A DNA stretch of 64,000 bases from Roseburia faecis (GCF_001406815.1 NZ_CVRR01000007.1:1-64000), one strand, 5' to 3'; positions 44,039 to 53,340 are shown, numbered from the stretch's first letter. The notes: a model not told the origin generated them from the sequence alone. Translations and numbers: made by a program.

Positions 44039-45082
44039 ATGGATAAAAGAAAAATAAAAAACGCTATGGCATTAATTGGTCTGATGGGAATTCTTTTGTA
44101 TGGTGCATGTGGAAACGAAAAAAAGGAAATACCGAAACAGATTTATATTGGTGTCGCATGTTATGACCAGAGAGATACCTTCCTGGGGGAACTTCTGGAA
44201 AATTTTAAAAGGGAATGCAGGACACTGGAAAAAAGGGGATATGATATCAGTCTGACTATTATGGATGCTGCAAATTCGCAAAGAACGCAGGACGATCAGG
44301 TGCAGGAAATGATCGGTAATGGCTGTGATATTTTGTGCGTCAATCTGGCAGACCGGACGGACCCGTCGCAGATCATTACAGCCGCACAGGAGCACGATAT
44401 CCCCATTATATTTTTTAATCGGGAACCTGTGGAAGAAGATCTGATGCAGTGGGATCAGTTATATTATGTCGGAGCAGAAGCAAAACAGTCCGGACAGATG
44501 CAGGGACAGCTTGCAGCAGCTTACATCAAAGAACATCCGGATGTGGACCGCAATCATGATGGGAAAATCCAGTATGTGATACTTGAGGGGGAAATGGGGC
44601 ATCAGGATGCCATTATTAGAACGGAAAGCGTTGCGGAGAGCCTGAAAGAACAGGGGATTGCACTGGAAAAACTGAGTTATCAGATTGCAAACTGGAACCG
44701 TGTGCAGGCGCAGAACCGTATGATACAGCTGATCGGACAATATAACAACCGGATGGAAGTTGTTCTTGCTAATAATGATGCAATGGCACTCGGTGCTATG
44801 GATGCTTATGAAAAGCTCGGGTATACGGAAACAAACCGGCCGGTATTTTTTGGAATAGATGGGACAAAAGAAGGGCTTGAAGCGGTAAAAGACGGAACAC
44901 TTGCAGCAACCGTATATAATGATAAAGAAGGGCAGGCAGCAGCAATGGCAAACCTTGCATTTTCGATTGCTACAGAGGATGAAAATAATCCAAATCCGTT
45001 TAAAAATTATAAATATATATATCGCGCATATCAGAAAGTTACAAAAGAAAATGTGCAGACATTTCTGGAGAAAGAAGAATAA
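44039..45082 (+). CDS. Galactose-binding lipoprotein, MglB paralogue in the sensor operon
   Basis: A 347-residue lipoprotein (lipobox YGAC, Cys about 24) closely resembling MglB, with the calcium loop DRNHDGKIQYV and EGEMGHQDAI motifs. It differs from the transporter protein at 34988 in lacking the Gly-rich linker and the central insert. It stands at the end of the regulator-kinase operon; it could load the kinase, as binding proteins do for chemoreceptors, or serve MglAC with another affinity. Confidence 0.88.
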   Translation: MDKRKIKNAMALIGLMGILLYGACGNEKKEIPKQIYIGVACYDQRDTFLGELLENFKRECRTLEKRGYDISLTIMDAANSQRTQDDQVQEMIGNGCDILCVNLADRTDPSQIITAAQEHDIPIIFFNREPVEEDLMQWDQLYYVGAEAKQSGQMQGQLAAAYIKEHPDVDRNHDGKIQYVILEGEMGHQDAIIRTESVAESLKEQGIALEKLSYQIANWNRVQAQNRMIQLIGQYNNRMEVVLANNDAMALGAMDAYEKLGYTETNRPVFFGIDGTKEGLEAVKDGTLAATVYNDKEGQAAAMANLAFSIATEDENNPNPFKNYKYIYRAYQKVTKENVQTFLEKEE

Positions 45083-45113
45083 GGTACGCGATCCCAAAAA
45101 AGGAGAAACAGAC

Positions 45114-45600
45114 ATGAATAACTGGGAAAGAATGAAAGCCGGCAGACTCTACAATGCCGACAGCAAAGATCTGGAAAAATACCATTCGTTTGGGATGGAA
45201 ACCTGTGATAAATTCAACCGCACACCGCTGTGGATGAAGAAAAGAAAGCAGCGTCTGCTGGAAAAAATGATTCCATCCGTTCCTCTCCGATGAGCGTCTG
45301 CCGCAGCAGTATCCGGACGGTTTCCATGACCTTGAGTATGCAAAGCCGATCCGCATCGGAAGCGGAAGCTGGATCTGTTCGAGCGCGACGATCTGTGGCG
45401 GAGTGACCATCGGAAAAAACTGTATTGTAGCGGCAGGGGCAGTCGTAAACCGTGATGTTCCGGATAACTGCATCGTGGCAGGTGTTCCGGCGAAGGTATT
45501 GCGAAAGCTGGATGAGCAGGATCGGATGCAGGTGTGGGATACTTACATGAAAAACGAAGTGCCGTTGTCGGAGCGGGAAAGTGGGAGAAGTAGATCATGA
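45114..45600 (+). pseudogene. Broken maltose O-acetyltransferase-like gene (paralogue of 48731-49390)
   Basis: Starts MNNWERMKAGRLYNADSK and runs to LLEKMIPS, then jumps to a different frame that reads DERLPQQYPDGFHDLEYAKP and the hexapeptide repeats (ICGGVTIGKNCIVAAG) to the end. Compared with the intact copy, about 190 bp in the middle are missing; the short shared sequence CATC at both borders points to a microhomology deletion near 45268. The first frame stops after 59 codons. Strong RBS (AAGGAG) is retained. Confidence 0.92.
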
Positions 45601-45668
45601 ATTCGTGGATGGATCTTGCAATGCGCGTACAGAGTATTGCGCAGGCAGGGATTGATGACCACACCTAA
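45597..45668 (+). pseudogene. First codons of a Nudix hydrolase gene
   Basis: ATG overlaps the end of the broken acetyltransferase and reads MNSWMDLAMRVQSIAQAG, the typical start of Nudix enzymes with an N-terminal helical domain, and then stops at once. The rest of the gene is gone. Confidence 0.6.
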
Positions 45669-45786
45669 TTCTCAGTGTGCATTAAATGCTCTTGCCATTG
45701 ACAACCCTATTGAGTATGCCAGGTTGGCTTTGACGGGTGAGATGCAAGATTGGGTGAATGCGGAAGATAATCTAGAAGTATGGTAA
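45664..45786 (+). pseudogene. C-terminal remnant of an unrecognised gene
   Basis: Open frame of 40 codons ending in NPIEYARLALTGEMQDWVNA and a stop at 45784-45786. No start or RBS. It joins directly to the Nudix remnant, marking a deletion or insertion border. Confidence 0.4.
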
Positions 45787-45907
45787 TTTTATGGGTGGAT
45801 TGCTATGTATGGCAGTCCACCCATAAAATCTTTAGAAAAACATAAGTGGAATATAAGAATTGTGCGTGCTAAAATAAATAGTGAGAAAATTGAATTGGAG
45901 ACCAGCT

Positions 45908-47056
45908 ATGAGAAATCTAATGAAATTTAATAGATTCGTGATGCCCTTACTACTAATTATATTTTCTGCTTTGCTACATGGATGCACTTTGAATGAAAAT
46001 GTTTCTTATAAAAGTGCTTATGCAGATAATAATTTAAGTGTAAAGAATGAGAACATTAACGGTGCCATTGTGAAAGTAAATGATAAATACATTTATCACG
46101 ATGAAATTTTTCTGCAACAGTTTGGAAAAGTAGGTGTATCATATTCGGATATTGTTGAAAATAGCATAGATGAAATAGTGGCAACATCATATGCAGAAAA
46201 ATTAGGAGTTTTTGTTTCTGAATCCGAAATTGATAATGCTATTTGCGAGTATGAAGCCATTAACAAAGAAGTCTATGATAAAGCTCTTAAAATCTATGGG
46301 GAAACGACTCTGAAACAAAAATTAAAAGATAGATTGTTGTTTGTAAGTACAAAAAACAAAGTGTTAGAACAAGAAGTGAAAATAGACGCCAATCTTATCG
46401 AATCTTTTAAAAGCCAGAAAGAGCTTCATGGAGAATTAGACAAATATTCAGACTCTGAGCTAATGAAACGGATGAACAAAGAGATAAAAGATTATGCATT
46501 TGGGTTATGGGTCAAGGAAAAGAGAAAGGAATCGAAAATTGAATACTTAAAGCTATATGATAAGTATAAAAAAGATTGTTTAGTATTTAATGATAATCAA
46601 ATGTCGATGCCTAAAATAGATGCTAAAGAAGTAGCATTAGATGGAGATGAAGGGAAAGAAATTTTAGCATCCTTGTCAATATTTGAAAAATATAATCCAG
46701 TTTCTGTGTATGAAATTTTAGTAAAACCAAATAATAAAGACGATTATACAGAGCGTGCATATATAAAAGTCCATTTAGTAAATGAAGATAATAACGATAA
46801 GATTCTTGATGTTATTATCGCTGACAAGAACGAAACCGGCATTGATTATGGGTTAAAGGATTCAAAAATGTCGACATTATGTGGTGTTAATGTGAAATTA
46901 TCTAAGTCTGAAAATTTAAATGTTGATGACAAGATAATAACAAGAGCTGTTTTTAAGCTTAACAAACATACTTATGTAATGGATGGCATCAATATTGAGC
47001 CTTTTGAATTTACAGAAATGGTTTCAGAATTACTCTCTAAATTAACTAATAAATAG
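45908..47056 (+). CDS. SurA_N-like lipoprotein of unknown role
   Basis: A 382-residue exported protein with a lipobox (LLHGC, Cys about 23). After a short linker, VNDKYIYHDEIFLQQF and AEKLGVFVSESEIDNAICEY resemble the N-terminal chaperone helices of SurA/PrsA-type foldases, but no rotamase domain follows. The last 150 residues (YEILVKPNNKDDYTERAYIK onward) look beta-rich. The gene is far more AT-rich than its neighbours and probably came from elsewhere. The start at 45908 has GGAG upstream. Confidence 0.65.
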   Translation: MRNLMKFNRFVMPLLLIIFSALLHGCTLNENVSYKSAYADNNLSVKNENINGAIVKVNDKYIYHDEIFLQQFGKVGVSYSDIVENSIDEIVATSYAEKLGVFVSESEIDNAICEYEAINKEVYDKALKIYGETTLKQKLKDRLLFVSTKNKVLEQEVKIDANLIESFKSQKELHGELDKYSDSELMKRMNKEIKDYAFGLWVKEKRKESKIEYLKLYDKYKKDCLVFNDNQMSMPKIDAKEVALDGDEGKEILASLSIFEKYNPVSVYEILVKPNNKDDYTERAYIKVHLVNEDNNDKILDVIIADKNETGIDYGLKDSKMSTLCGVNVKLSKSENLNVDDKIITRAVFKLNKHTYVMDGINIEPFEFTEMVSELLSKLTNK

Positions 47057-47080
47057 AATATATAACTGAAAATTGAAATG

Positions 47081-47117
47081 AAAAGGCTATTTATCTGAAA
47101 AGGTATTTAGCCTTTTT
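47081..47117 (+). terminator. Terminator after the lipoprotein gene
   Basis: AAAAGGCTA pairs with TAGCCTTTT; a T-run follows. Confidence 0.8.
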
Positions 47118-47149
47118 CTTTGCCAAAAATATGAAAGGAGATGATTTTT

Positions 47150-47389
47150 ATGAACAATAAAACAGAATTAGAAAAGGTAAAAGCAGAGATTGAAAGCAAG
47201 AAAGAAGAAAAAGAAAAATATGAAAAGCAATTATCTCAGCTTAAAAATCAAGAGAAGAAATTAAAGAAAATGGCAAGCCTTGAAGAAAGAAAAAAGCGAA
47301 CCCACAGACTGATAGAACGAGGAGCAATATTAGAAAGTTTTATCGAGGGGGGGTTATCCACACATATGCAGGGATGGAACTTCGCCTGA
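47150..47389 (+). pseudogene. DUF3847-like coiled-coil gene, 3' end replaced
   Basis: A 79-codon frame with GAAAGGAGATG before the ATG. It begins with a lysine/glutamate coiled coil and reaches ERKKRTHRLIERGAILESF, typical of small DUF3847 proteins of mobilisable elements. After about codon 67 the frame enters the macro-domain sequence out of phase and stops. Confidence 0.7.
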
Positions 47390-47769
47390 AAATGTATGAA
47401 ATTATGAAAAAGCAGGGACATGAAGAAGAAACCGGAAAGACAAAGATTACGTCCGGTTATAATCTTCCGGCAACATATATTCTTCACACCGTAGGACCGA
47501 TCATACAGTGGGAGGTTACAGGAAAAGAGGAAGAATTGCTGGCAAGCTGCTACAGAGAATGTCTCAAGCTGGCGGCGGACACGGGAGCAGAGTCCGTAGC
47601 TTTTTGTTGTCTGTCAACGGGGGTGTTTCGTTTTCCACAGCAAAGGGCGGCAGAAATCGCTACCGAGACGGTAAAGAATTATATCAATGAGGACAGCAGA
47701 ATAAAAAAAGTCATATTTAACGTATTCAAGGACGATGATCTGAGAATCTATCATGCACTAATTGGATAA
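47340..47769 (+). pseudogene. Macro-domain protein (ADP-ribose binding), N-terminally truncated
   Basis: The frame reads HTYAGMELRL, KITSGYNLPATYILHTVGP and FCCLSTGVFRFP, the second half of a macro domain that binds or hydrolyses ADP-ribose. The first part with the adenine-binding Asp is absent; upstream sequence is the DUF3847-like fragment in another frame. An ATG at 47374 exists without RBS. The junction lies near 47345. Confidence 0.8.
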
Positions 47770-47817
47770 ATCGTGTTAGAATAAAATTGTCACGTAAGAC
47801 AGAAAGGAAATTATTCT

Positions 47818-48492
47818 ATGGAAAAGAAAACCGGTTACGATGCAGTTGTATTTGATATGGACGGTGTGATTTTTGATTCTGAGCGGGCTGTGATGCAGTG
47901 CTGGAAGGAGCTTGCAGATAAATACCAGATTCCAGATATTGAGAAAGCGGTGCTTTCCTGTACGGGGACGACGATGAAACGGACGCGGGAGATTATGCTG
48001 GAAATTTATGGGGAGGATTTTCCGTATGATATTTATGCGAAAGAGTCCTCTGCTATCTATCACAGCAGATACGATGGCGGCAGGCTCCCGATGAAGCCGG
48101 GGGTTGTGGAACTGCTCACCTTTTTAAAAGAAGATGGAAAGAAAATTGCGCTGGCATCTTCGACACGCAGACAGACCGTGACAAACCAATTAAAGGATGC
48201 TGGAATTTTGAATTTTTTTGACAATGTGATCTGCGGGGATATGGTGGAGCACAGCAAACCGGCACCGGACATTTTCTTAAAGGCCTGTGCAGAACTTGGG
48301 GTTGCACCGGAGCGCGCGTATGCGATTGAGGATTCCTACAATGGGATTCGTGCGGCACATGCAGGACATTTGCTTCCGATCATGGTTCCGGATCTGCTGC
48401 CTGCAAATGAAGAAATGCAGGAAAAAGCAGAGGTGGTGTTACCGGATCTATTCGAAGTGATCGCCTATTTGAAGGGAGAGGGAGCATGTTAA
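47818..48492 (+). CDS. HAD-superfamily hydrolase, beta-phosphoglucomutase-like
   Basis: A 224-residue phosphatase or mutase. Motif I VFDMDGVIFDSE, motif II ASSTRR, and motif III/IV with Lys in HSKPAPDIF and IEDSYNGIRAA are all present. The cap domain is of the C1 type. The substrate, probably a sugar phosphate, is not indicated. It stands alone after the macro fragment and before the intact acetyltransferase. Confidence 0.85.
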   Translation: MEKKTGYDAVVFDMDGVIFDSERAVMQCWKELADKYQIPDIEKAVLSCTGTTMKRTREIMLEIYGEDFPYDIYAKESSAIYHSRYDGGRLPMKPGVVELLTFLKEDGKKIALASSTRRQTVTNQLKDAGILNFFDNVICGDMVEHSKPAPDIFLKACAELGVAPERAYAIEDSYNGIRAAHAGHLLPIMVPDLLPANEEMQEKAEVVLPDLFEVIAYLKGEGAC

Positions 48493-48518
48493 CCGAGCAG
48501 TTTGATACATTTTTTTAG

Positions 48519-48684
48519 CTAGTCAATCATCATTTCCTCGCGCATAATAGCACCTAAGAGAACCAGATAGTCACCAAATTCATCGGAGGAACTGTCCGGT
48601 ATCGCAGTAAATTTGGTCTGGCTGTTCTGCAAATGCTTTAAACGGGAAGTATGCCGGTGCAGCTGTTCTTCAGTTTCCTGTATT
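48519..48684 (-). pseudogene. C-terminal remnant of an unrecognised minus-strand gene
   Basis: About 53 sense codons ending in FGDYLVLLGAIMREEMMID and TAG, without a start. The composition looks coding. The family is not recognised. Confidence 0.4.
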
Positions 48685-48730
48685 GCAAAAGTTTGTTATA
48701 CTAAAGGAAATAAAAAAGAGGGAGATAAAC

Positions 48731-49390
48731 ATGAATAACTGGGAACGAATGAAAGCCGGCAGACTTTACAATGCCGACAGCAAAGATCTGGAACAATATC
48801 ATAAATTTGGCATGGAAACCTGTGATAAATTCAACCGCACTCCGCTGTGGAGGAAAAAAAGAAAACAGCGTTTGTTAGAAAAACTGATTCCATCTGCAAA
48901 GGATGGAGGAGCAGCCATTTTTGCCCCATTTTACTGTGAATATGGTGTCAATATCCATTTTGGAAAAGGCTGTTTTGTCAACTATAAATGTACATTTCTG
49001 GACTGTGCGCCGATTACGCTGGAGGATGGTGTGTGGGTAGGCGCAAACGTGACGATTGCAACCCCGTGTCATCCGTTTCTTTCCGATGAGCGGCTGCCGC
49101 AGCAGTATCCGGATGGTTTTCATGACCTGGAGTATGCAAAGCCCATCCATATCGGAAGCGGAAGCTGGATTTGTTCGAGTGCAACGATCTGTGGCGGAGT
49201 GACCATCGGAAAGAACTGTATTGTGGCGGCAGGGGCAGTCGTAACCCGCGATGTTCCGGATAACTGTATTGTGGCAGGTGTTCCGGCAAAAGTTTTGCGC
49301 AAACTGGATGAGCAGGATCGGATGCAGGTGTGGGATACTTACATGAAAAATGAAGTTCCGATGTCGGAGAGGGAAAGAGGGAGAAAGTAA
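48731..49390 (+). CDS. Maltose/galactoside O-acetyltransferase-like enzyme
   Basis: A 219-residue left-handed beta-helix acetyltransferase. The N-terminal Mac domain (ERMKAGRLYNADSKDL) is followed by hexapeptide repeats with catalytic His in PCHPF and IGSGSWICSSATICGGVTIG. It transfers acetyl from acetyl-CoA to a sugar. Start at 48731 follows GAGGGAG. A broken sister gene lies 3.6 kb upstream at 45114. Confidence 0.92.
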   Translation: MNNWERMKAGRLYNADSKDLEQYHKFGMETCDKFNRTPLWRKKRKQRLLEKLIPSAKDGGAAIFAPFYCEYGVNIHFGKGCFVNYKCTFLDCAPITLEDGVWVGANVTIATPCHPFLSDERLPQQYPDGFHDLEYAKPIHIGSGSWICSSATICGGVTIGKNCIVAAGAVVTRDVPDNCIVAGVPAKVLRKLDEQDRMQVWDTYMKNEVPMSERERGRK

Positions 49391-49442
49391 TTGCAAGTGT
49401 GCACAAAGAATGCTACACTGATATCTATGAGGTGATGAAGGT

Positions 49443-49754
49443 ATGGATATCGCAACAACAATGGCAGCAGTCAATTATTTCAATATGGTAAATACATGGA
49501 ATATGCTGGCAATGCAGGATACTGAGCTGTTTACAGTGACAGAAAATGGGAAGGAAGACGAAATGATGAGTGGTTCAATTTTAGATACTTATATAGGAAA
49601 AGATTGTGCGGTAAGTTTATTTAATGATATGGGTGGTATCAAAGGAAAACTGATGGACGTGGATGCGCAGTGGGTGAAGATCGAGACACCGAAAAAGGGA
49701 ACACAGTTTATCAACCGTAACATGATCCGCAGTGTTAATTTTGAAAATAAGTAG
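49443..49754 (+). CDS. Small hypothetical protein with Sm-like C-terminal half
   Basis: A 103-residue protein with a helical start and a beta-rich end (IGKDCAVSLFNDMGGIKGKL, DAQWVKIETPKKG) that resembles Sm-like small barrels. GAGGTGA precedes the ATG. No function is known. Confidence 0.65.
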   Translation: MDIATTMAAVNYFNMVNTWNMLAMQDTELFTVTENGKEDEMMSGSILDTYIGKDCAVSLFNDMGGIKGKLMDVDAQWVKIETPKKGTQFINRNMIRSVNFENK

Positions 49755-49766
49755 TAGTATTTCAGA

Positions 49767-49800
49767 AGCCATTTTCGCAGGAGAGAATGGCTTTTTTTTA
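49767..49800 (+). terminator. Terminator after the Sm-like small gene
   Basis: AGCCATTTTC pairs with GAGAATGGCT, followed by eight T. Confidence 0.85.
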
Positions 49801-49818
49801 AAGAGAAGGAGGACGGAA

Positions 49819-50475
49819 ATGAAGAAAATCCAAGAGCATTTGGGACTTGTTTTTTTGATTATAATTGCCATTTTTGCAGTTGCAATCGGTGGATATTTTA
49901 CGCTGCGAAAAGGCGTTTTTATTGGGGATGATTTTTATTACAAAGTCCGTGCAGATAAGTTTGTGCACAACACAGTCAACTATGTTGAACGAACAAAAGA
50001 TGATACTTTTTTACTTGTGGCAGATGGAAAAAAACAGAATGTTTCCTATACCATGAAAGGGGATCAGGTCACGTTTTCATTTGCGGATGATACGATAAAC
50101 GGCACATGGACGGGGGATCAGTTGCTCGCGGCAGATGGAAGCCCTGTGGGCTGGGATGAAATGCAGATTATAGCAGGGAATGAAAAGCCTGTCATCAGTG
50201 ATGAAACATACAGCAATGCATTGGGACACATCCTTTACGGCAATCTGGAGTCGATTTCATTTTGGGGATTTACGGTATTGGGAGTCCTTATTTATGTGCT
50301 TGGAATCGTACAGATTTATTATCCGGATAAGGTATACTTTTTTCTGCGCAGATGGCAGTTTCAGAATGCGGAATTATCGGATGAAGGAAGAACTGTGACG
50401 GTCATTGGAGGTATGATTATCTGTATTATTGGAATCGGGGTGATGTCCGGGTTGATTTTGTATTTAATAAAGTAA
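49819..50475 (+). CDS. Hypothetical three-segment membrane protein
   Basis: A 218-residue protein with an N-terminal membrane segment (LVFLIIIAIFAVAIGG), a beta-rich extracytoplasmic domain (about 30-135) and two C-terminal segments separated by KVYFFLRRWQFQNAELSDEG, a pattern seen in DUF6199-type proteins. GAAGGAGG precedes the ATG. Role unknown. Confidence 0.65.
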   Translation: MKKIQEHLGLVFLIIIAIFAVAIGGYFTLRKGVFIGDDFYYKVRADKFVHNTVNYVERTKDDTFLLVADGKKQNVSYTMKGDQVTFSFADDTINGTWTGDQLLAADGSPVGWDEMQIIAGNEKPVISDETYSNALGHILYGNLESISFWGFTVLGVLIYVLGIVQIYYPDKVYFFLRRWQFQNAELSDEGRTVTVIGGMIICIIGIGVMSGLILYLIK

Positions 50476-50528
50476 CTATTCTGAGGTGGTCTGAACCGTT
50501 ATGATAAAAAATGAGAGGAATGTACAGA

Positions 50529-51422
50529 ATGGTAAAAGCGTATTATCACCTTCCGGGCTTGTTTGAATTTTATGAACTATACCGCGTGTTTCTTCCGTTA
50601 TATCGGGAGCACAGGGACTGGTTTTATGACTGGTGTGAAATCGGTTCGATCTATGGAGCTCCGGCAGATTGTATCTGGGGCGGCGGACGTGCCGGTTTTG
50701 GAGAGAATGATCCGAAAGAAGTTCTGGCACTGATGCAGGAGTATGGAATATCCGCGCGGCTGACCTTCAGCAACTCTCTTTTAAAAGAGAAGCATCTTTC
50801 TGACCGGAAATGCAATGCGCTCTGTGCTTTACTGGAAGAAAATAAAGATGTGCAAAACGGTGTGATTGTCCATTCGGATCTGCTGTTGGAATATCTGAAA
50901 AAACATTATCCGCACCTTTATTTTGTTTCGTCCACCACAAAAGTAATCACGGATTTTAAGCAGCTGGTAGAGGAAATACGACGTGAAGATTTCCGGTATG
51001 TTGTTCCTGATTTTCGCTTAAATAAAGCCTATGACCGATGGAAGACACTGTCTTGGCAAGAAAAAGACAAGGTGGAGTTTTTGTGCAATGAATGCTGCTG
51101 GTTTGGCTGTAAGGACAGGAAAGCCTGTTATGAAGCGGTCAGCCGCAAGAATCTTGGAGAAAATAGGGAACATCACTGTACGGCACCGGAATCTGAGCAG
51201 GGATATTGCTTTTCCAAAGCCATGCAAAATCCGGGATTTATTGGAATAGAGGCAATCCAAAATGTTTACTTTCCAATGGGATTTTCTAATTTTAAGATCG
51301 AGGGACGGGGACTTGGAAGTGCACTGATTTTAGAGTTTCTGCTATATTACATGACAAAGCCACAATATCAGCTGCATGTCCGGGAAGAAATTTATCTGGA
51401 TAACATGCTGGATTTGTTTTGA
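50529..51422 (+). CDS. U32-peptidase-like protein
   Basis: A 297-residue protein. FSNFKIEGRGLGSA near residue 255 is like the U32 family motif, and the Cys cluster CNECCWFGCKDRKAC (about 193-207) and a later Cys could bind an Fe-S cluster, as in U32-related enzymes. The N-terminal part begins like a TIM-barrel. Start at 50529 is set by GAGAGGA. No partner gene is nearby. Substrate unknown; U32 members act on peptides, collagen-like proteins or tRNA/ubiquinone hydroxylation. Confidence 0.55.
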   Translation: MVKAYYHLPGLFEFYELYRVFLPLYREHRDWFYDWCEIGSIYGAPADCIWGGGRAGFGENDPKEVLALMQEYGISARLTFSNSLLKEKHLSDRKCNALCALLEENKDVQNGVIVHSDLLLEYLKKHYPHLYFVSSTTKVITDFKQLVEEIRREDFRYVVPDFRLNKAYDRWKTLSWQEKDKVEFLCNECCWFGCKDRKACYEAVSRKNLGENREHHCTAPESEQGYCFSKAMQNPGFIGIEAIQNVYFPMGFSNFKIEGRGLGSALILEFLLYYMTKPQYQLHVREEIYLDNMLDLF

Positions 51423-51473
51423 AAAATGTGCTAAAATTACTTGTTATCTGGAACAAAGGAGAGATACAGGAGA

Positions 51474-52250
51474 ATGAAAGTATTATTTACGATTCTAGTA
51501 ACATTTTTTGCAGGTATGGGAGCCGGACTTGGAACCGGTTTTGCCGGGATGAGTGCGGCAGCGGTTATCAGCCCGATGCTTATCACATTTCTTGGGATGG
51601 AGCCGTATATGGCGGTCGGGATTGCGCTGTCTTCTGATGTACTTGCCAGTGCAGTGTCCGCGTATACATATGGTAAAAACAAAAATCTGGACATCCGGAA
51701 TGGATTGATTATGATGGTGAGTGTTCTTGCATTTACGGTGGTAGGAAGTTATGTTTCAAGTCTGGTACCATCTGCCGCCATGGGAAATTTTTCCGTCTTT
51801 ATGACGTTTCTGCTGGGAATTAAATTTATTGTCCGTCCTGTCATGACAACCAAAGAAGCAATGCAGGGGGTGTCGGCAAAAAAACGCGCCATACAGTCTG
51901 TGATCAGTGGCATCTGTATCGGATTTATCTGTGGATTTATCGGTGCCGGCGGAGGCATGATGATGCTTCTTATACTTACCACAGTGCTTGGATATGAACT
52001 AAAAATGGCTGTGGGAACCAGCGTATTTATTATGGCATTTACTGCATTTACAGGTGCAGTTTCACATTTTGCCATAGGTGGACAGCCGGATTGGATGGTA
52101 TTTATTTTATGTGTGATATTTACCCTGATCTGGGCGAGAATTGCTGCGGTATTTGCAAATAAAGCCACACCGAAAACACTGAACCGTGTGACGGGTGTGA
52201 TTCTTGTTATTCTTGGAATCGTAGTATTTTTATTTTCACTTTGGGGATAG
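51474..52250 (+). CDS. TauE/SafE-family membrane transporter
   Basis: A 258-residue protein with about seven to eight membrane segments. Two similar halves each have the glycine-rich motif (GLGTGFAGMSAAAVISPML; GFIGAGGGMMMLLIL). Family members export sulfite, sulfoacetate or similar anions. A link with the sulfate operon 4 kb away is only a thought; the genes are not adjacent. Confidence 0.85.
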   Translation: MKVLFTILVTFFAGMGAGLGTGFAGMSAAAVISPMLITFLGMEPYMAVGIALSSDVLASAVSAYTYGKNKNLDIRNGLIMMVSVLAFTVVGSYVSSLVPSAAMGNFSVFMTFLLGIKFIVRPVMTTKEAMQGVSAKKRAIQSVISGICIGFICGFIGAGGGMMMLLILTTVLGYELKMAVGTSVFIMAFTAFTGAVSHFAIGGQPDWMVFILCVIFTLIWARIAAVFANKATPKTLNRVTGVILVILGIVVFLFSLWG

Positions 52251-52256
52251 AAGAAA

Positions 52257-52293
52257 TGCCTGGATCAAAAAATGATGCAGGCACTTTTTTATT
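52257..52293. terminator. Terminator between the TauE-like and azlD genes
   Basis: TGCCTG pairs with CAGGCA, followed by CTTTTTTATT. It lies between convergent genes. Confidence 0.75.
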
Positions 52294-52597
52294 AAAAAAT
52301 CAGTCCACCAAGGTAAGCAATGATGCAGCAGGCGATCGCAACCGGGAAAAGTCCGAGTCCTTTCCATGCCATAAAGATGCCGGCAATTAGAGCAAGTGCT
52401 CCTGCAAGCGGTGTGGCTGTGGCATCAATGATTGCCGGAAAGGTCATAACCGCAAGTGTGACATAAGGTACATAATACAGGAAAGAACGGATAAACCGGT
52501 TTTTGATCGGCTTGCGGATCAGCGTCAGCGGAAGCACGCGGATCAGATAACTAGTGATCGCTACGATTGCAATGTAGATATAAATATTTCCACTCAT
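52292..52597 (-). CDS. azlD: AzlD-type branched-chain amino acid exporter subunit
   Basis: A 101-residue protein with three to four membrane segments (SYLIRVLPLTLIRKPI, TLAVMTFPAII). It partners with AzlC, which it overlaps by 4 bp, to export branched-chain or related amino acids. Confidence 0.9.
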   Translation of the reverse strand: MSGNIYIYIAIVAITSYLIRVLPLTLIRKPIKNRFIRSFLYYVPYVTLAVMTFPAIIDATATPLAGALALIAGIFMAWKGLGLFPVAIACCIIAYLGGLIF

Positions 52598-53340
52598 ACA
52601 TCTGCCCCCTGTTCTTTTTGTGCGTCAGCATTTTCCGGAGTGATCTCCGTCTGCGGAGGGAAACGCCATGCGGCGATTCCTGCGATGATCAGTGTCAGGA
52701 TGATCGTGCGCGTTCCGCTGGAAATGTCACGGATAACCGGGAGACGGCTGCACAGGTAACTTGCTGCAAAACTGATGATGATCAACACCAGCACGACTTT
52801 GTCTTTTCTGGCAGGCGGGATGATGATTGCCAGAAACATACCAAACAAAGAAACGCTGAGTGCTTTTACGATATCGCCCGGCAGCAGATTGCCGGCGATG
52901 ACACCGGCGGCAGTTCCGATAGACCAGCCCGGAAGTGCGACAAGAAACGCACCGTAACTGTAGTAGGGATTGAGATATCCGGGACGCCCGATGGCAATGC
53001 CGAACAGCTCGTCCGTCAGGTCAAATGCGACAAGAAACCGGTGGATCATAGGGGTATCCGGTGAAAACCGCTGGCTCATGGCACAACTCATCAGAAGATA
53101 GCGTGCATTGGCGATGATTGTCATCAGACACAGTTCAATATATGTGGCACCGGCACCGATCAGAGTAAATGCGATGTATTCGCCGGCCGATGCATTTTCC
53201 AGAAAGCTGGTCACGAACCCCTGAAGCGGAGTCAGACCAGCCTGTTTTGCAGAAATACCTAAAGAGAAAGAAACAGCGAGGTATCCAAGTCCGATGGGAA
53301 TGCCATCGCGAAATCCTTCCCGGAAAGCTTTTGTATCCAT
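52594..53340 (-). CDS. azlC: AzlC-type branched-chain amino acid exporter
   Basis: A 248-residue permease with the family N-terminus (FREGFRDGIPIGLGYLAVSF) and motifs ENASAGEYIAF and LTDELFGI. About six to seven membrane segments. It precedes azlD in the same transcript. Confidence 0.93.
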   Translation of the reverse strand: MDTKAFREGFRDGIPIGLGYLAVSFSLGISAKQAGLTPLQGFVTSFLENASAGEYIAFTLIGAGATYIELCLMTIIANARYLLMSCAMSQRFSPDTPMIHRFLVAFDLTDELFGIAIGRPGYLNPYYSYGAFLVALPGWSIGTAAGVIAGNLLPGDIVKALSVSLFGMFLAIIIPPARKDKVVLVLIIISFAASYLCSRLPVIRDISSGTRTIILTLIIAGIAAWRFPPQTEITPENADAQKEQGADV

